From Treponema maltophilum ATCC 51939 (GTDB lineage: Bacteria; Spirochaetota; Spirochaetia; Treponematales; Treponemataceae), in contig NZ_KE332518.1 of the NCBI RefSeq assembly GCF_000413055.1, forward strand, positions 1,365,583 to 1,429,582: a DNA stretch of 64,000 nt, read 5' to 3'. This document shows, piece after piece, positions 50,573-59,462 of the stretch. Within the stretch, counting starts at the first letter, position 1. Each line of letters starts with the position of its first letter. The translations under genes were made by a program, and so were the position numbers. Below the pieces are notes generated by a model. That model was not told the DNA's origin, searched no databases, and worked only from the letters and a program-made list of their open reading frames with translations.

Positions 50573-51580
50573 TTAGCATTTATTTCTCAGATAAAAGTGC
50601 TGTTTTAGAATCGGATATATCGTAATAACAACCATAACCGTAATCAAAACAACTCCATAAATAACATTTCTAATATAATTTGAAAAACCTAAAATATTAA
50701 ATCCGCTTGCAATACATTGCAAGGTTAATGTAGATAAAATAACATTCATAACTTTACCTTGCCCGCCAGAAGGATGCACGCCACCCATTATTGCAACTAA
50801 AATAGTTAGAAGCTGATACGAGTTACCGTATCCGACTTTAATTGAATTAAACCTCGACATCATAATAAGCCCCGAAAAGCCGGCCAAGAGGCCGGTCAAG
50901 CAATATGTTTTGACCAGAATAAAATTATTATTTACACCGGAATATTCCGCAGCCAAGGGATTCTCCCCGAGGTGATATATCCGAAAACCGAGCCGTGAAT
51001 GATCCATTATAATTTTTATAATAGCACCGACAAAAATAAAAATGAAAAATGAAATAGGAATCGATAAAAATGTCTCATTTGCTAACGCGGCAACTATGGG
51101 AGGATAATTTCGCAAAGACTGTCCTCCCGTAATGACAGTTGAAATACCGTCAAAGATCTTCATTGTACCCAACGTTGCTAAAATTGCCGGTAAACGCATA
51201 TATGAAACCAAAATACCGTTTAAAGCACCCATTAAAAATCCTGCAATAAGGCAAGTAACAAACAATATAATCAATATAACAATATTGCTGTAATTATCGG
51301 GAAATACTTTGATATAATTATACATCAGTAAACTTGCAAAAATAGCCGATAAATTCGCATTTGCAATAATCGATAAATCGATTCCCCCCGTAATAATTGC
51401 CAACATCATCCCCAATGCAAGAATTCCGAATTCGGGAACTTGAAAAGCCATTGATTGTAAATTATATTTGCTTAAAAAGCTGTACGGAGAAAGGATACTT
51501 AAAATAGTAAAAACAGCTATAAACAACAATAAATATAAAAACGTATCCGTTTTGAATCTTTCTAAAATTCGATTATGCAT
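50573..51580 (-). CDS. ribose-type ABC transporter permease
   Basis: 335 residues, about eight to ten spans. The RbsC-type signature is LGMMLAIITGGIDLSI near residue 60 and GALNGILVSYMRLPAILATLGTM in the middle; the EAA-like region is around LGENPLAAEYSGVN. CUT2 transporters usually have one or two such permeases with a double ATPase and one binding protein, as found here. Last gene of a minus-strand operon whose first gene is the ATPase. AT-rich, unlike serS next door. Confidence 0.9.
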   Translation of the reverse strand: MHNRILERFKTDTFLYLLLFIAVFTILSILSPYSFLSKYNLQSMAFQVPEFGILALGMMLAIITGGIDLSIIANANLSAIFASLLMYNYIKVFPDNYSNIVILIILFVTCLIAGFLMGALNGILVSYMRLPAILATLGTMKIFDGISTVITGGQSLRNYPPIVAALANETFLSIPISFFIFIFVGAIIKIIMDHSRLGFRIYHLGENPLAAEYSGVNNNFILVKTYCLTGLLAGFSGLIMMSRFNSIKVGYGNSYQLLTILVAIMGGVHPSGGQGKVMNVILSTLTLQCIASGFNILGFSNYIRNVIYGVVLITVMVVITIYPILKQHFYLRNKC

Positions 51581-51604
51581 AATTGTTTCCTCATAATTGT
51601 AGCT

Positions 51605-52597
51605 TTATTTTTTGAAAAGATATCGAATCATTGGTATAGAAATACTTATTAGCAAAATACTTCCTACAATTAAAGAATCCCATGTTGAAGGCACACCGAG
51701 TTGAATAAGACTTGTTTTAACCATAAAGAGTAGTATCACCCCCAGAAAAGTACCAATGACAGAACCTTTTCCGCCATTTAAAGCAGCGCCTCCCAACACA
51801 ACGGCAGCAATGACATCCATTGTCGTACTTTGAATATTAAAAGGATTGACATATGAAATCAGTGAAGTATTCAATATGGAAGAAATCCCTGCTAAAAAAC
51901 CGGCAAATAAATACACGAAAAATTGAGTTTTCCATATTGAAATACCGGCACGCTGCGCGGATTCCTTTGCACTCCCCATTGCATAAATATTCCTGCCTAG
52001 TCCCGTATAGCGCAGCAGTATTGAAAAAATGATTAATAAAATAATTGCGATAATTGCCAAATTCGAGAGTCCCCACGATTTATCAGTATTGCTCGCAAAA
52101 CTTATAAGTCTGCCTGCACCGAATTCGGTAAAGAATTCCGGAACTTTGGAAATATGGGCGGTAGGAGCATGCTCCAACAGTAAGCCATAAAAGATATTTG
52201 AAGTTGCAAGTGTAACAATAAGTGTAGGAAGTTTAAATAACGAAATAAAAATAGAATTTATAATTCCTAAAACGGCACCGACGATTCCTGCAATAAAAAA
52301 TGCAATTACAATATTTCCTTGTGCATAGGTATTCAAAATATATACTGATACATATGCCGCAACTGCTGCAATAGATGTAAAAGAAACGTCTATTCCGCCT
52401 GAAATCATCACAATTAAAACGCCGATTGCCATAACCATATAAGTACTTGAACTCTTTAAAATATCCAAAAGCGATTCAAAATTGAAAGAGCCCGGACTGC
52501 ATATGGCAATTATCAAACTAAAAAGAATAAGTACTGCAAATAGAAATAATTCGTGGGTAAACCGGACTTTTTGTATAGCATGTAATCGTAATGTCAC
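51605..52597 (-). CDS. ribose-type ABC transporter permease
   Basis: 330 residues. The GTG at 52597 is preceded by GGGAGGAAG. The family marks are IGVLIVMISGGIDVSFTS and FISLFKLPTLIVTLATSN, then ILGG-like VVLGGAALNGGKGSVIGTFL. It is a second permease distinct from the gene at 50573, so the transporter has a heterodimeric channel. One base separates its start from the stop of the ATPase. AT-rich. Confidence 0.9.
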   Translation of the reverse strand: MTLRLHAIQKVRFTHELFLFAVLILFSLIIAICSPGSFNFESLLDILKSSSTYMVMAIGVLIVMISGGIDVSFTSIAAVAAYVSVYILNTYAQGNIVIAFFIAGIVGAVLGIINSIFISLFKLPTLIVTLATSNIFYGLLLEHAPTAHISKVPEFFTEFGAGRLISFASNTDKSWGLSNLAIIAIILLIIFSILLRYTGLGRNIYAMGSAKESAQRAGISIWKTQFFVYLFAGFLAGISSILNTSLISYVNPFNIQSTTMDVIAAVVLGGAALNGGKGSVIGTFLGVILLFMVKTSLIQLGVPSTWDSLIVGSILLISISIPMIRYLFKK

Positions 52598-52598
52598 G

Positions 52599-54122
52599 TT
52601 AAACTTCCTCCCGATTATAACGAGCCAGCGTCGTTTTTAAAATTTTCTCATTTACATTTATTCGCCTATCATCAAAAATAATTTTTCCTTCATGCATTAC
52701 AAGAATTCGAGAAGCATTTTGTAAGACTTCTCCAATCTCATCAGTGACCATAATAACGCCTATAGCCTTTTCTTTTACTGCTTGCCTGATAATCTGGTGA
52801 ATTTCAGCTTTCGCTCCGATATCTATTCCGATAGTAGGGCCATCCAATATAAGTATTTTCGAATTATTGGACATCCATTTTGCAAGAACAATCCGTTGCT
52901 GATTGCCCCCTGACAGTGATGAAGCAGGATTATTTTGATTCGGTGTTTTAATTTTAAGCATCTCAACCCAATACGACGAATTGCTATCAAGCTTGTTTGC
53001 GGACAGCAAGCCGACTTTATTAATGTGTTTATCTAAAGTTGTTATATTGATATTATTTTTTATCGACTTGGTATTAAATAAACCTTCGCTGAGTCTGTTT
53101 TCAGGGACAAGCCCTATTCCCAATTTTATAGCATCGTTTACGTTTGAAATCCTTACCGGGTTTCCCTCAATAAAGATTTCGCCGGAATCAGGCTGCTGTA
53201 ATCCGAAAATAGTTGAAACCAATTCAGTTCGCCCTGATCCGACCAATCCGATAATTCCGAGTATTTCACCTTTATATAATTTTAAATTAATATCAAAAAA
53301 TTGCCTCTCTTTTGAAAAATGCTTTACTTCAAGAAGCTTTACGGAATCAGAATCAAACTCTGCATTATATGTATCATATGCAATTTGTTTTCCTGTCATC
53401 AAACTGGCAAGCACATACTCATTGTATTCTGTAACATCATCAATAGTCTTAATAATATGACCATCACGCATTATTGTTATGCGATCAGCTATACTTAAGA
53501 CTTCATCCAATTTATGTCCGATAAAAATAACTGCAATCCCTCTTACTTTTAATTTTTGAATAATAGTTATTAAATGGTCAATATCTTTTTTCCCTAAACT
53601 TGCGGTCGGCTCATCCATAATAAGTAATCTGACATTATTGGTTATAGCTCTGCAAATTGCAATAAGCTGTCGCTGTGCTATGGATAAATCAGAAACATTC
53701 ATATTTATATCAACATCAAGCGAAACCTCTTGGAGAGCAGCTCTTGCCGTCTTTTCAGCATTTTTCCAATTGATAAAGAAGGAACGGTTTTCAATACGGT
53801 CATTGATATTTATATTTTCGGTTACAGTTAAGTTCGGAAATAATGATAAATCCTGATAGATAACTTGTATGCCTTTTCGCATAGAAATAGTAGAATTATA
53901 ATTGTGCATAGGCTTTCCGTCTATTTCCAAACAACCGCTCTTTGTAGGATCAGGAGGAATAACTCCCGCAATGATTTTCATCAGCGTTGATTTTCCGCAG
54001 CCGTTTTCCCCAATGATACAGTGAATCTCACCGTGTTTTATCTCCAGATTAATATTATCTAATGCATTAACAGCATTATAAGTCTTTGATATATTCTTTA
54101 TGCTGAGAAAGACCGAAGCCAC
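52599..54122 (-). CDS. ribose-type ABC transporter ATPase, two nucleotide-binding domains
   Basis: 507 residues from the GTG at 54122, with GGGAGG 7 bases upstream; the open frame further up to 54320 is AT-rich noncoding sequence containing the promoter region. Each half has a Walker A: GENGCGKSTLMK in the first, GLVGSGRTELVS in the second (the usual degenerate form of RbsA). Signatures are LSIAQRQLIAICRA and LSGGNQQRIVLAKW, and Walker B is LLIMDEPTAS and LILDGPTIGID (Gly for Glu in the second). Sugar import, CUT2 class. Confidence 0.9.
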   Translation of the reverse strand: MASVFLSIKNISKTYNAVNALDNINLEIKHGEIHCIIGENGCGKSTLMKIIAGVIPPDPTKSGCLEIDGKPMHNYNSTISMRKGIQVIYQDLSLFPNLTVTENININDRIENRSFFINWKNAEKTARAALQEVSLDVDINMNVSDLSIAQRQLIAICRAITNNVRLLIMDEPTASLGKKDIDHLITIIQKLKVRGIAVIFIGHKLDEVLSIADRITIMRDGHIIKTIDDVTEYNEYVLASLMTGKQIAYDTYNAEFDSDSVKLLEVKHFSKERQFFDINLKLYKGEILGIIGLVGSGRTELVSTIFGLQQPDSGEIFIEGNPVRISNVNDAIKLGIGLVPENRLSEGLFNTKSIKNNINITTLDKHINKVGLLSANKLDSNSSYWVEMLKIKTPNQNNPASSLSGGNQQRIVLAKWMSNNSKILILDGPTIGIDIGAKAEIHQIIRQAVKEKAIGVIMVTDEIGEVLQNASRILVMHEGKIIFDDRRINVNEKILKTTLARYNREEV

Positions 54123-54210
54123 AATATTCCTCCCGCACTTATAAAATTCATATGATTTTATAATAAGACCGTTTTTTATCTCTGTCAAGAAAATTATGAT
54201 AAAATTTTCT

Positions 54211-54249
54211 TTTTCTGAAAAAAATATTTTCATTTTCTGAAAAAAATAT
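54211..54249. promoter_or_regulatory. 17-bp direct repeats, operator-like
   Basis: TTTTCTGAAAAAAATAT occurs at 54211-54227 and again exactly at 54233-54249, 22 bp apart, i.e. about two helical turns. They lie just upstream of the promoter of the binding-protein gene and between the two divergent transporter units. A related AAAAATAT pair lies upstream of the LacI regulator (58882-58900). Confidence 0.55.
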
Positions 54250-54261
54250 GAATATAAAAAC

Positions 54262-54290
54262 TTGACAACTGTAAATTTGTATGTTTTAAT
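54262..54290 (+). promoter_or_regulatory. promoter of the sugar-binding protein gene
   Basis: TTGACA (54262-54267), 17 bases, TTTAAT (54285-54290); about 51 bases before the ATG. The -35 is a perfect consensus. Confidence 0.75.
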
Positions 54291-54341
54291 TAAATATAAG
54301 CGGATTTTTTCAAAAAACAAAACCGCTAAAAGGAGTCAACT

Positions 54342-55340
54342 ATGATGAAAAAAGTAATGTTTGTTTTATTGTTATCATTTTTAACAATCGGCATCTTTGC
54401 TGCCGGCGCAAAAGATTCAAAAGGCAACAAGCCTTTAGAGGTTGCCGTTGTAGTCAAACTGGAACATCCTTGGTTTGATGATATGAAAATCGGTATCAAT
54501 GAAGCTGCAAAAGAGTTCGGTGTAAATGCTACGATGCTTGCTCCGGCAGAAGCCGATGCCGCACAACAGGTTGCTCTCATTGAATCATGCATAGCAAAAG
54601 GCGTCGATGCGATTGCCGTAATTCCCAATGATCCGGCCGCATTGGAGCCGGTTTTAAAGAAAGCCCAGTCTGCAGGAATTATCACACTCGCACATGAAGC
54701 CCCTACGGCACAAAACGTTTCTTTTGATATTGAGGCATTTGATAACGCGGTTATGGGACGTCGCTTTATCGATAATATCGTTAAATATTATGGCGATTCA
54801 GGAAATTATGTATTTTTTGTCGGAAATTTAACTGCGGAAACTCATATGGTCAGATTTAAAGCGGCTACCGAATATCAAAAAGCAAAATATCCGAAATTAA
54901 ATTTACTGACGCCCGTTCCTATCGTTGACGAGGAAAATACACAAATTGCATATGAAAAGTCATTGGAACTGCTGGCAACCTATGGGAACAAAATTAATGC
55001 AATAGTAAGTTGTGCTTCAGCTTCACCAGTAGGGGTTGCAAAAGCACTAAAAGAAAAAGGCTATGCCGGTAAGATCCTGAACATAGGATCTTCCGTTCCC
55101 TCAATGGTAAAACCGTATGTTGAAGACGGAACCTGCACGGTAATTTCATTATGGCGACCTGCCGATGCCGGATATGTTTTAGTTTGGATGGCAAAAGAAA
55201 TTGCAGAAGGCCGTACCATTACTAACGGTCAAACCATTCCGAAATTCGGAAAGGTAACCGTCAACAAAAAATTAGTAGTCGGTGGCGATGCAGGATGTGT
55301 TGACTGGTCAAAAGAAACTATGGGTAAATTCTTTTTTTAA
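54342..55340 (+). CDS. ribose-type periplasmic sugar-binding protein
   Basis: 332 residues (second ATG at 54345 equally possible; AAGGAG is upstream). Signal peptide MKKVMFVLLLSFLTIGIFAA followed by GAKDSKG. The mature part is a Peripla_BP_4 domain with PLEVAVVVKLEHPWFDDMK, VDAIAVIPNDPAALEPVLKK and TAENALVT-like inter-lobe segments such as VAKALKEKGYAGKILNIGS. It binds the sugar imported by the minus-strand permeases and ATPase. AT-rich. It is followed 20 bases after its stop by the isomerase gene, so the binding protein leads a catabolic operon. Confidence 0.9.
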   Translation: MMKKVMFVLLLSFLTIGIFAAGAKDSKGNKPLEVAVVVKLEHPWFDDMKIGINEAAKEFGVNATMLAPAEADAAQQVALIESCIAKGVDAIAVIPNDPAALEPVLKKAQSAGIITLAHEAPTAQNVSFDIEAFDNAVMGRRFIDNIVKYYGDSGNYVFFVGNLTAETHMVRFKAATEYQKAKYPKLNLLTPVPIVDEENTQIAYEKSLELLATYGNKINAIVSCASASPVGVAKALKEKGYAGKILNIGSSVPSMVKPYVEDGTCTVISLWRPADAGYVLVWMAKEIAEGRTITNGQTIPKFGKVTVNKKLVVGGDAGCVDWSKETMGKFFF

Positions 55341-55360
55341 TCACTTTGAGGAGGCAAAAT

Positions 55361-56209
55361 ATGGACTTAGGAATACATGCATATGCATGGTGTTCTGAGT
55401 GGTCAAATGATACGCTTAATATTTTAGATAAAGCGAAAGAGCAGGATTTAGACTTCTTGGAAATTCCTTTAATGTGCTTGGATAAATTCGATGCCAGGGC
55501 AGTACTAAAACGCAAAAAGGAGGTTGGGATTGATGTCGTTACCTCCAATGTTATTTTAGATGCGGAATTTGATATTACGAGCACTGAAGTTTCACACCGC
55601 AAAAAAGGTGTTGAATATTTGAAAAAATGTGTTGACGCTACAGCTGCGGTTGAATCGGATTGTTTTTCCGGTGTTATATATTCCCAATATTTAAAACCGG
55701 CAAAACGACCGCCGACAAACGACGAATGGCAATATTCAGCAGATTGCTTAAGGGAAGTCGCAGAGTATGCTAAAAAATGCAATATAAATATAGGTTTTGA
55801 ACCGGTAACGCGGTATGAATCTTATTTACTGAATACTTGTGAGCAAGCGTTAAAACTAATCGACATGATAGGATTGGATAATGTAAAAGTCCATCTCGAT
55901 ACATATCATATGAATGTTGAAGAAAAAGATTTTTATCATGCAACAAAAGCAGCAAAGGGAAAACTGATACATTATCATTTATGTGAATGTGATAGAGGTA
56001 TTCCCGGTACAGGGCATGTCGATTGGGACGGTGTCTTTCGGGCATTAAAGGAAATAAACTATAACGGCAGAGTCGGAATGGAAGGTTTTTCCGATATTAC
56101 GGATAACATGTCAACATGGGTATGGAGAAAACTTGCTCCAAACGGAGATGTTTTCCTTACAGAAGGTATACGTTTTATTCGTAATATGATAAAAAAATAT
56201 AATTTATAA
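55361..56209 (+). CDS. ketose 3-epimerase-like sugar isomerase
   Basis: 282 residues from the ATG at 55361 (GAGGAGG upstream). TIM-barrel of the AP-endonuclease 2 / xylose-isomerase superfamily, closest in pattern to D-tagatose/D-allulose 3-epimerases: GIHAYAWCSEW at the N terminus; metal ligands predicted as the Glu in GFEPVTRYE, Asp in VHLDTYHMN, His in HYHLCEC and Glu in VGMEGF. These enzymes interconvert ketohexoses at C3 with Mn2+. It is followed by an FGGY kinase, so the pathway would be import, epimerisation, phosphorylation. Which sugar is used cannot be read here; inositol-derived and other substrates are possible. Confidence 0.82.
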   Translation: MDLGIHAYAWCSEWSNDTLNILDKAKEQDLDFLEIPLMCLDKFDARAVLKRKKEVGIDVVTSNVILDAEFDITSTEVSHRKKGVEYLKKCVDATAAVESDCFSGVIYSQYLKPAKRPPTNDEWQYSADCLREVAEYAKKCNINIGFEPVTRYESYLLNTCEQALKLIDMIGLDNVKVHLDTYHMNVEEKDFYHATKAAKGKLIHYHLCECDRGIPGTGHVDWDGVFRALKEINYNGRVGMEGFSDITDNMSTWVWRKLAPNGDVFLTEGIRFIRNMIKKYNL

Positions 56210-56287
56210 TACTGATTTTAATTATAATACCAGGTTTAAGCTTCCTTGCAATAGAAAAAATGTGCAAGGAAGCCTTAGGAGTGAGAC

Positions 56288-57814
56288 ATGAAACGGTATT
56301 TATTGGCGCACGATTTGGGAACGAGCGGGAATAAAGCGGTTCTCTTTGACACGCAAACGCTGTCGATTGTCGGAGATTGCACCGAAGTTTATCAAACCTA
56401 CTATCCGCAAGACGGTTTTGCCGAACATAATCCCGAACAGTGGTGGCAAGCCGTATGCATGGCAACAAAAAAACTGTTGACCGGCACCGGAATTTCCGCA
56501 AACGATATAGCGGCCGTTTCTTTTTCCGCAATTATGAATACCTGCCTTCCCGTGGACAAAAACGGCAAGCCCTTGTGCAATGCCGTCATATGGGCCGATC
56601 AGCGCGGGGCGGAACAGCTGAATAAACTGTATTCGGCCGCCGATGAAAACACTTTTTATACGACAACAGGGCACCGCATAAACGGCACCTACAGCATTGC
56701 AAAAATGCTGTGGCTTCAAGAACATAAACCGGAAATCTTCGGCGCCGCGTATAAATTCCTTCAAGTGAAAGATTACGTCATCCGTAAAATGACGGGAAAC
56801 TTTATGTCCGACTACAGCGACGCATCGCATGTGGGCTGTTTGAACCGAAACACCAAAAAGTATTGGAGCAAGCTGCTGGAAGCTCTGCACATTCCCGAAG
56901 AAAAATTACCGGAACTGAAAAAATCGACCGATGCTGCCGGAACACTGATTTCTTCCGCAGCCGAAGAATGCGGCTTGATTGCCGGTATTCCGGTCATAGT
57001 CGGCGGCGGTGACGGTTGCTGCGCGACGGCCGGCGCGGGTGTATATAAAACGGGAAGCGCATACAATGCGCTCGGAACTTCTTCATGGAACGGTACCTTA
57101 AGCAAAACTCCCCTCGCCGATCCGGATAAAACCTGTTTTTCGCTTATACATCTTGACGGGGAGCAATACCTTTCGCTCGGAACAATGCAAAGCGCGGGGC
57201 ATTCGATTGAATGGCTTATGACAAATCTTTTTCCCGATTTTCAAACAAATAAAACCTCTTGCTTTGCATATGTAAACGATGAAATACGCAAACAACTGGA
57301 AAGCGGCAACGCGTCGCAGCTCATATATCTTCCCTATCTTTTAGGAGAACGCAGCCCGTGGTGGAATTCAAATGCACGCGGCGCCTTCGTGGGCTTGAAT
57401 GCTTCGACGGGAAAAATCGACATGCTCCGCTCATGTATGGAAGGCGTTGCGTTTAATTTAAAAATCATTTTGAATTCGCTTGAAAAAAGTTTAGGGCCGC
57501 TTTCGATGCGCGTAATCGGCGGCGGCGCTAAAAATAAAACGTGGCTGAAAATTCTTGCTTCCGTTTGGGGAAGGGAAATAGGCATTCCCAAACACCTTTC
57601 GCAGGCAACATCGCTGGGGGCAATCCTATGCGCCGGTATCGGATCGGGCATTTTTAATGATTTTTCCGTCATTGAAAAAATCAACCCGATTGAAAGCGCA
57701 ATTCCGCCCGACGAAAAACTTGCACACGCCTACGAAAGCCGGTACGATATTTTTATCAAAACCTATAAGGCGCTGGTTCCCGTATACGAGGCACTGCGGC
57801 AAAGCGGCGGATAA
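56288..57814 (+). CDS. FGGY family carbohydrate kinase (xylulokinase-like)
   Basis: 508 residues. N-terminal ATP-phosphate loop LAHDLGTSGNKAVLFD; SFSAIMNTCLPVDKNGKPL and VIWADQRG; catalytic base region VIVGGGDGCCATAGAGV; C-terminal ATP site with MEGVAFNLKIILN and RVIGGGAKNKTWL. The best general fit is xylulokinase. GC content is near the chromosomal mean, unlike the AT-rich genes before and after, so it may have joined the unit separately. GTG and AGG sequences upstream provide a ribosome site. Phosphorylates the sugar produced by the isomerase. Confidence 0.87.
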   Translation: MKRYLLAHDLGTSGNKAVLFDTQTLSIVGDCTEVYQTYYPQDGFAEHNPEQWWQAVCMATKKLLTGTGISANDIAAVSFSAIMNTCLPVDKNGKPLCNAVIWADQRGAEQLNKLYSAADENTFYTTTGHRINGTYSIAKMLWLQEHKPEIFGAAYKFLQVKDYVIRKMTGNFMSDYSDASHVGCLNRNTKKYWSKLLEALHIPEEKLPELKKSTDAAGTLISSAAEECGLIAGIPVIVGGGDGCCATAGAGVYKTGSAYNALGTSSWNGTLSKTPLADPDKTCFSLIHLDGEQYLSLGTMQSAGHSIEWLMTNLFPDFQTNKTSCFAYVNDEIRKQLESGNASQLIYLPYLLGERSPWWNSNARGAFVGLNASTGKIDMLRSCMEGVAFNLKIILNSLEKSLGPLSMRVIGGGAKNKTWLKILASVWGREIGIPKHLSQATSLGAILCAGIGSGIFNDFSVIEKINPIESAIPPDEKLAHAYESRYDIFIKTYKALVPVYEALRQSGG

Positions 57815-57822
57815 ACGATTCG

Positions 57823-58806
57823 TTAATGTAAAACTTTACAGGTATTCCGTATGACAAGACCGGCATCAAGAACCGATCTAACGGGTTGTTGCGTTTGGCG
57901 TGTGATTTTATTTGAAAGCGCAATCATTGCGTTCCTTCCCATCTCTTCAAACGGCTGACGAACCGTTGTCAGATTGAGTACAAGCGACATAGGAATATCA
58001 TCATAACCTATTAATGATACATCATTCGGAACGGACAGTCCGTTATCGTTTAAGGCCTTATATGCGCCGAACGCCATTAAATCATTTGAAGCGCAAATTG
58101 CGGTAAAATCAAAAACTCCTTTTTGAAGCATATCGTAAATTATCATATAAGCATCATCCATAAGATAGTTGGCAAATTTTTTGACAATACCTTTATCGGA
58201 GATTTTATGCTCTTTTTGCGCTTTGTAAAAACCGCTCATCCTCTGCTGTTCCACCGGCAGAGATTCTATTCCGCCCAAATATAAAATTTTTTCATGTCCC
58301 AAATCCATAATATATTTTCCGGATTGATACATTCCTTCAACGCTATTAGACGTTACCAAATTGGCATTCGGAATATCGGGATCCCTATCCAAAAACACAA
58401 AGGGAATTTCACCTTTTGCCAGTATATCTTGAATAAGGGACTTTTTTGCATAATCACCGATATAGATAATACCTTCAACTCCGCATTTAAGCATATCTTC
58501 AAGAATCTCAACTTCCGTTTCGTAAGAATTTTCAGTATTGGATATTAAAATATTATACCCTTGCATTTTTGAAATACTTTTCATACCTTTAAAAAGCAAG
58601 GGGAAAAAAAGATTTGAGATATCGGGGAAAATAAATGCAATCAATTTATTGCTATTTTTATTATTTTCAGCAGAATTCAATACGGTCAAAACTTTGTCGC
58701 GTGTTGTTGATTTGACATACGAAGAATCGGAAAGAACACGTGAAACTGTTGAAATTGAAACGTCGGCGAGTTGAGAAATTTCTTTTAGAGTCAATTTTGT
58801 ACTCAT
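57823..58806 (-). CDS. LacI family transcriptional regulator
   Basis: 327 residues from the ATG at 58806 with AGGAG 7 bases upstream. HTH residues 1-24 read LTLKEISQLADVSISTVSRV, followed by the hinge LSDSSYVKSTTRDKVL. The C-terminal sugar-binding domain (about 60-327) has KLIAFIFPDISNLFFPLLFK and YLGGIESLPVEQQRMSGF. Its convergent position at the end of the sugar unit and shared AAAAATAT motifs upstream of its own promoter and of the binding-protein promoter suggest it controls both. AT-rich. Confidence 0.9.
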   Translation of the reverse strand: MSTKLTLKEISQLADVSISTVSRVLSDSSYVKSTTRDKVLTVLNSAENNKNSNKLIAFIFPDISNLFFPLLFKGMKSISKMQGYNILISNTENSYETEVEILEDMLKCGVEGIIYIGDYAKKSLIQDILAKGEIPFVFLDRDPDIPNANLVTSNSVEGMYQSGKYIMDLGHEKILYLGGIESLPVEQQRMSGFYKAQKEHKISDKGIVKKFANYLMDDAYMIIYDMLQKGVFDFTAICASNDLMAFGAYKALNDNGLSVPNDVSLIGYDDIPMSLVLNLTTVRQPFEEMGRNAMIALSNKITRQTQQPVRSVLDAGLVIRNTCKVLH

Positions 58807-58831
58807 TTTAACTCCTATTTTTTTCTCATTT

Positions 58832-58900
58832 AGAATAACAAATATGATGCTTTTTTGCAAGAAAAAAGAATTACCTTGGCAATATTTTTCTCATATTTTT
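58832..58900 (-). promoter_or_regulatory. promoter and operator-like repeats of the LacI gene
   Basis: On the minus strand TTGCAA (58860-58855), 17 bases, TATTCT (58837-58832). Upstream, AAAAATAT occurs twice (58900-58893 and 58889-58882), 11 bp apart, resembling the repeats at 54211-54249. Confidence 0.55.
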
Positions 58901-58950
58901 CAAAAAATAGCTATAACTACAGGAATTCTTATTTTTTCTTTATAATACCT

Positions 58951-59436
58951 TTATATTCCAGACGCCGGCTCAAATACCCCGAGTTTTTCGAGTACCGCGG
59001 CGGCTTTGTTTTGCGTTCTGAAATAAAAGCTGAGAGATTCTCCTGCCGATAATTCGGCGTCAACGGCGATGAGGTATTTTTCACGGGACGTGCCGAACAG
59101 CGTTTTCTTTTCGACGCTGCGTATATTAAAATTTGTAAACGTGTTGAACGACAGGGTTTGTTCGGCCGGCGGTTTGCGGTTTGAGGCGGCACGAAAAAGT
59201 CCCAAAAGCGGGGATTCGGTAGGATGGGCGTAAAAATGCAAACTTTTTTTGCACAAAACAAGCAAGCCCCATAAACCGATTTCTTTTTGTACGGGTTTGA
59301 GTTCCAAAGCGGCGAATACATCGTTGTCGGCTTCGAGGCATACCATTTCAACCGACAATACTTCATCGCCGAAGCGTTCGCCCATTTCGGTAAAAAATTC
59401 GCGGCGCAGCTGCGCGTCCGATTGTCTTTCTTTCAT
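58951..59436 (-). CDS. hypothetical protein, 161 aa
   Basis: 161 residues, soluble, with no signal peptide. The pattern of alternating strands (LSVEMVCLEADNDVFAALEL; IGLWGLLVLCKKSLHFYAH; SVEKKTLFGTSREKYLIAVD; GESLSFYFRTQNKAAAVLEK) resembles a PH-like or GRAM-like domain. TATACT lies 6 bases before the ATG and no ribosome site is present, so a leaderless mRNA is possible. It may also be co-transcribed with the three genes upstream, which face the same way. Family not recognised. Confidence 0.6.
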   Translation of the reverse strand: MKERQSDAQLRREFFTEMGERFGDEVLSVEMVCLEADNDVFAALELKPVQKEIGLWGLLVLCKKSLHFYAHPTESPLLGLFRAASNRKPPAEQTLSFNTFTNFNIRSVEKKTLFGTSREKYLIAVDAELSAGESLSFYFRTQNKAAAVLEKLGVFEPASGI

Positions 59437-59462
59437 GCCGGAAGTATAGCAGATTCGCCCGC

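Noticed and set aside
52599-54320. ATPase start at 54320
   Set aside because: The first 66 codons are AT-rich, lie in the promoter region and show no homology; GTG at 54122 has a strong ribosome site and gives the normal length.
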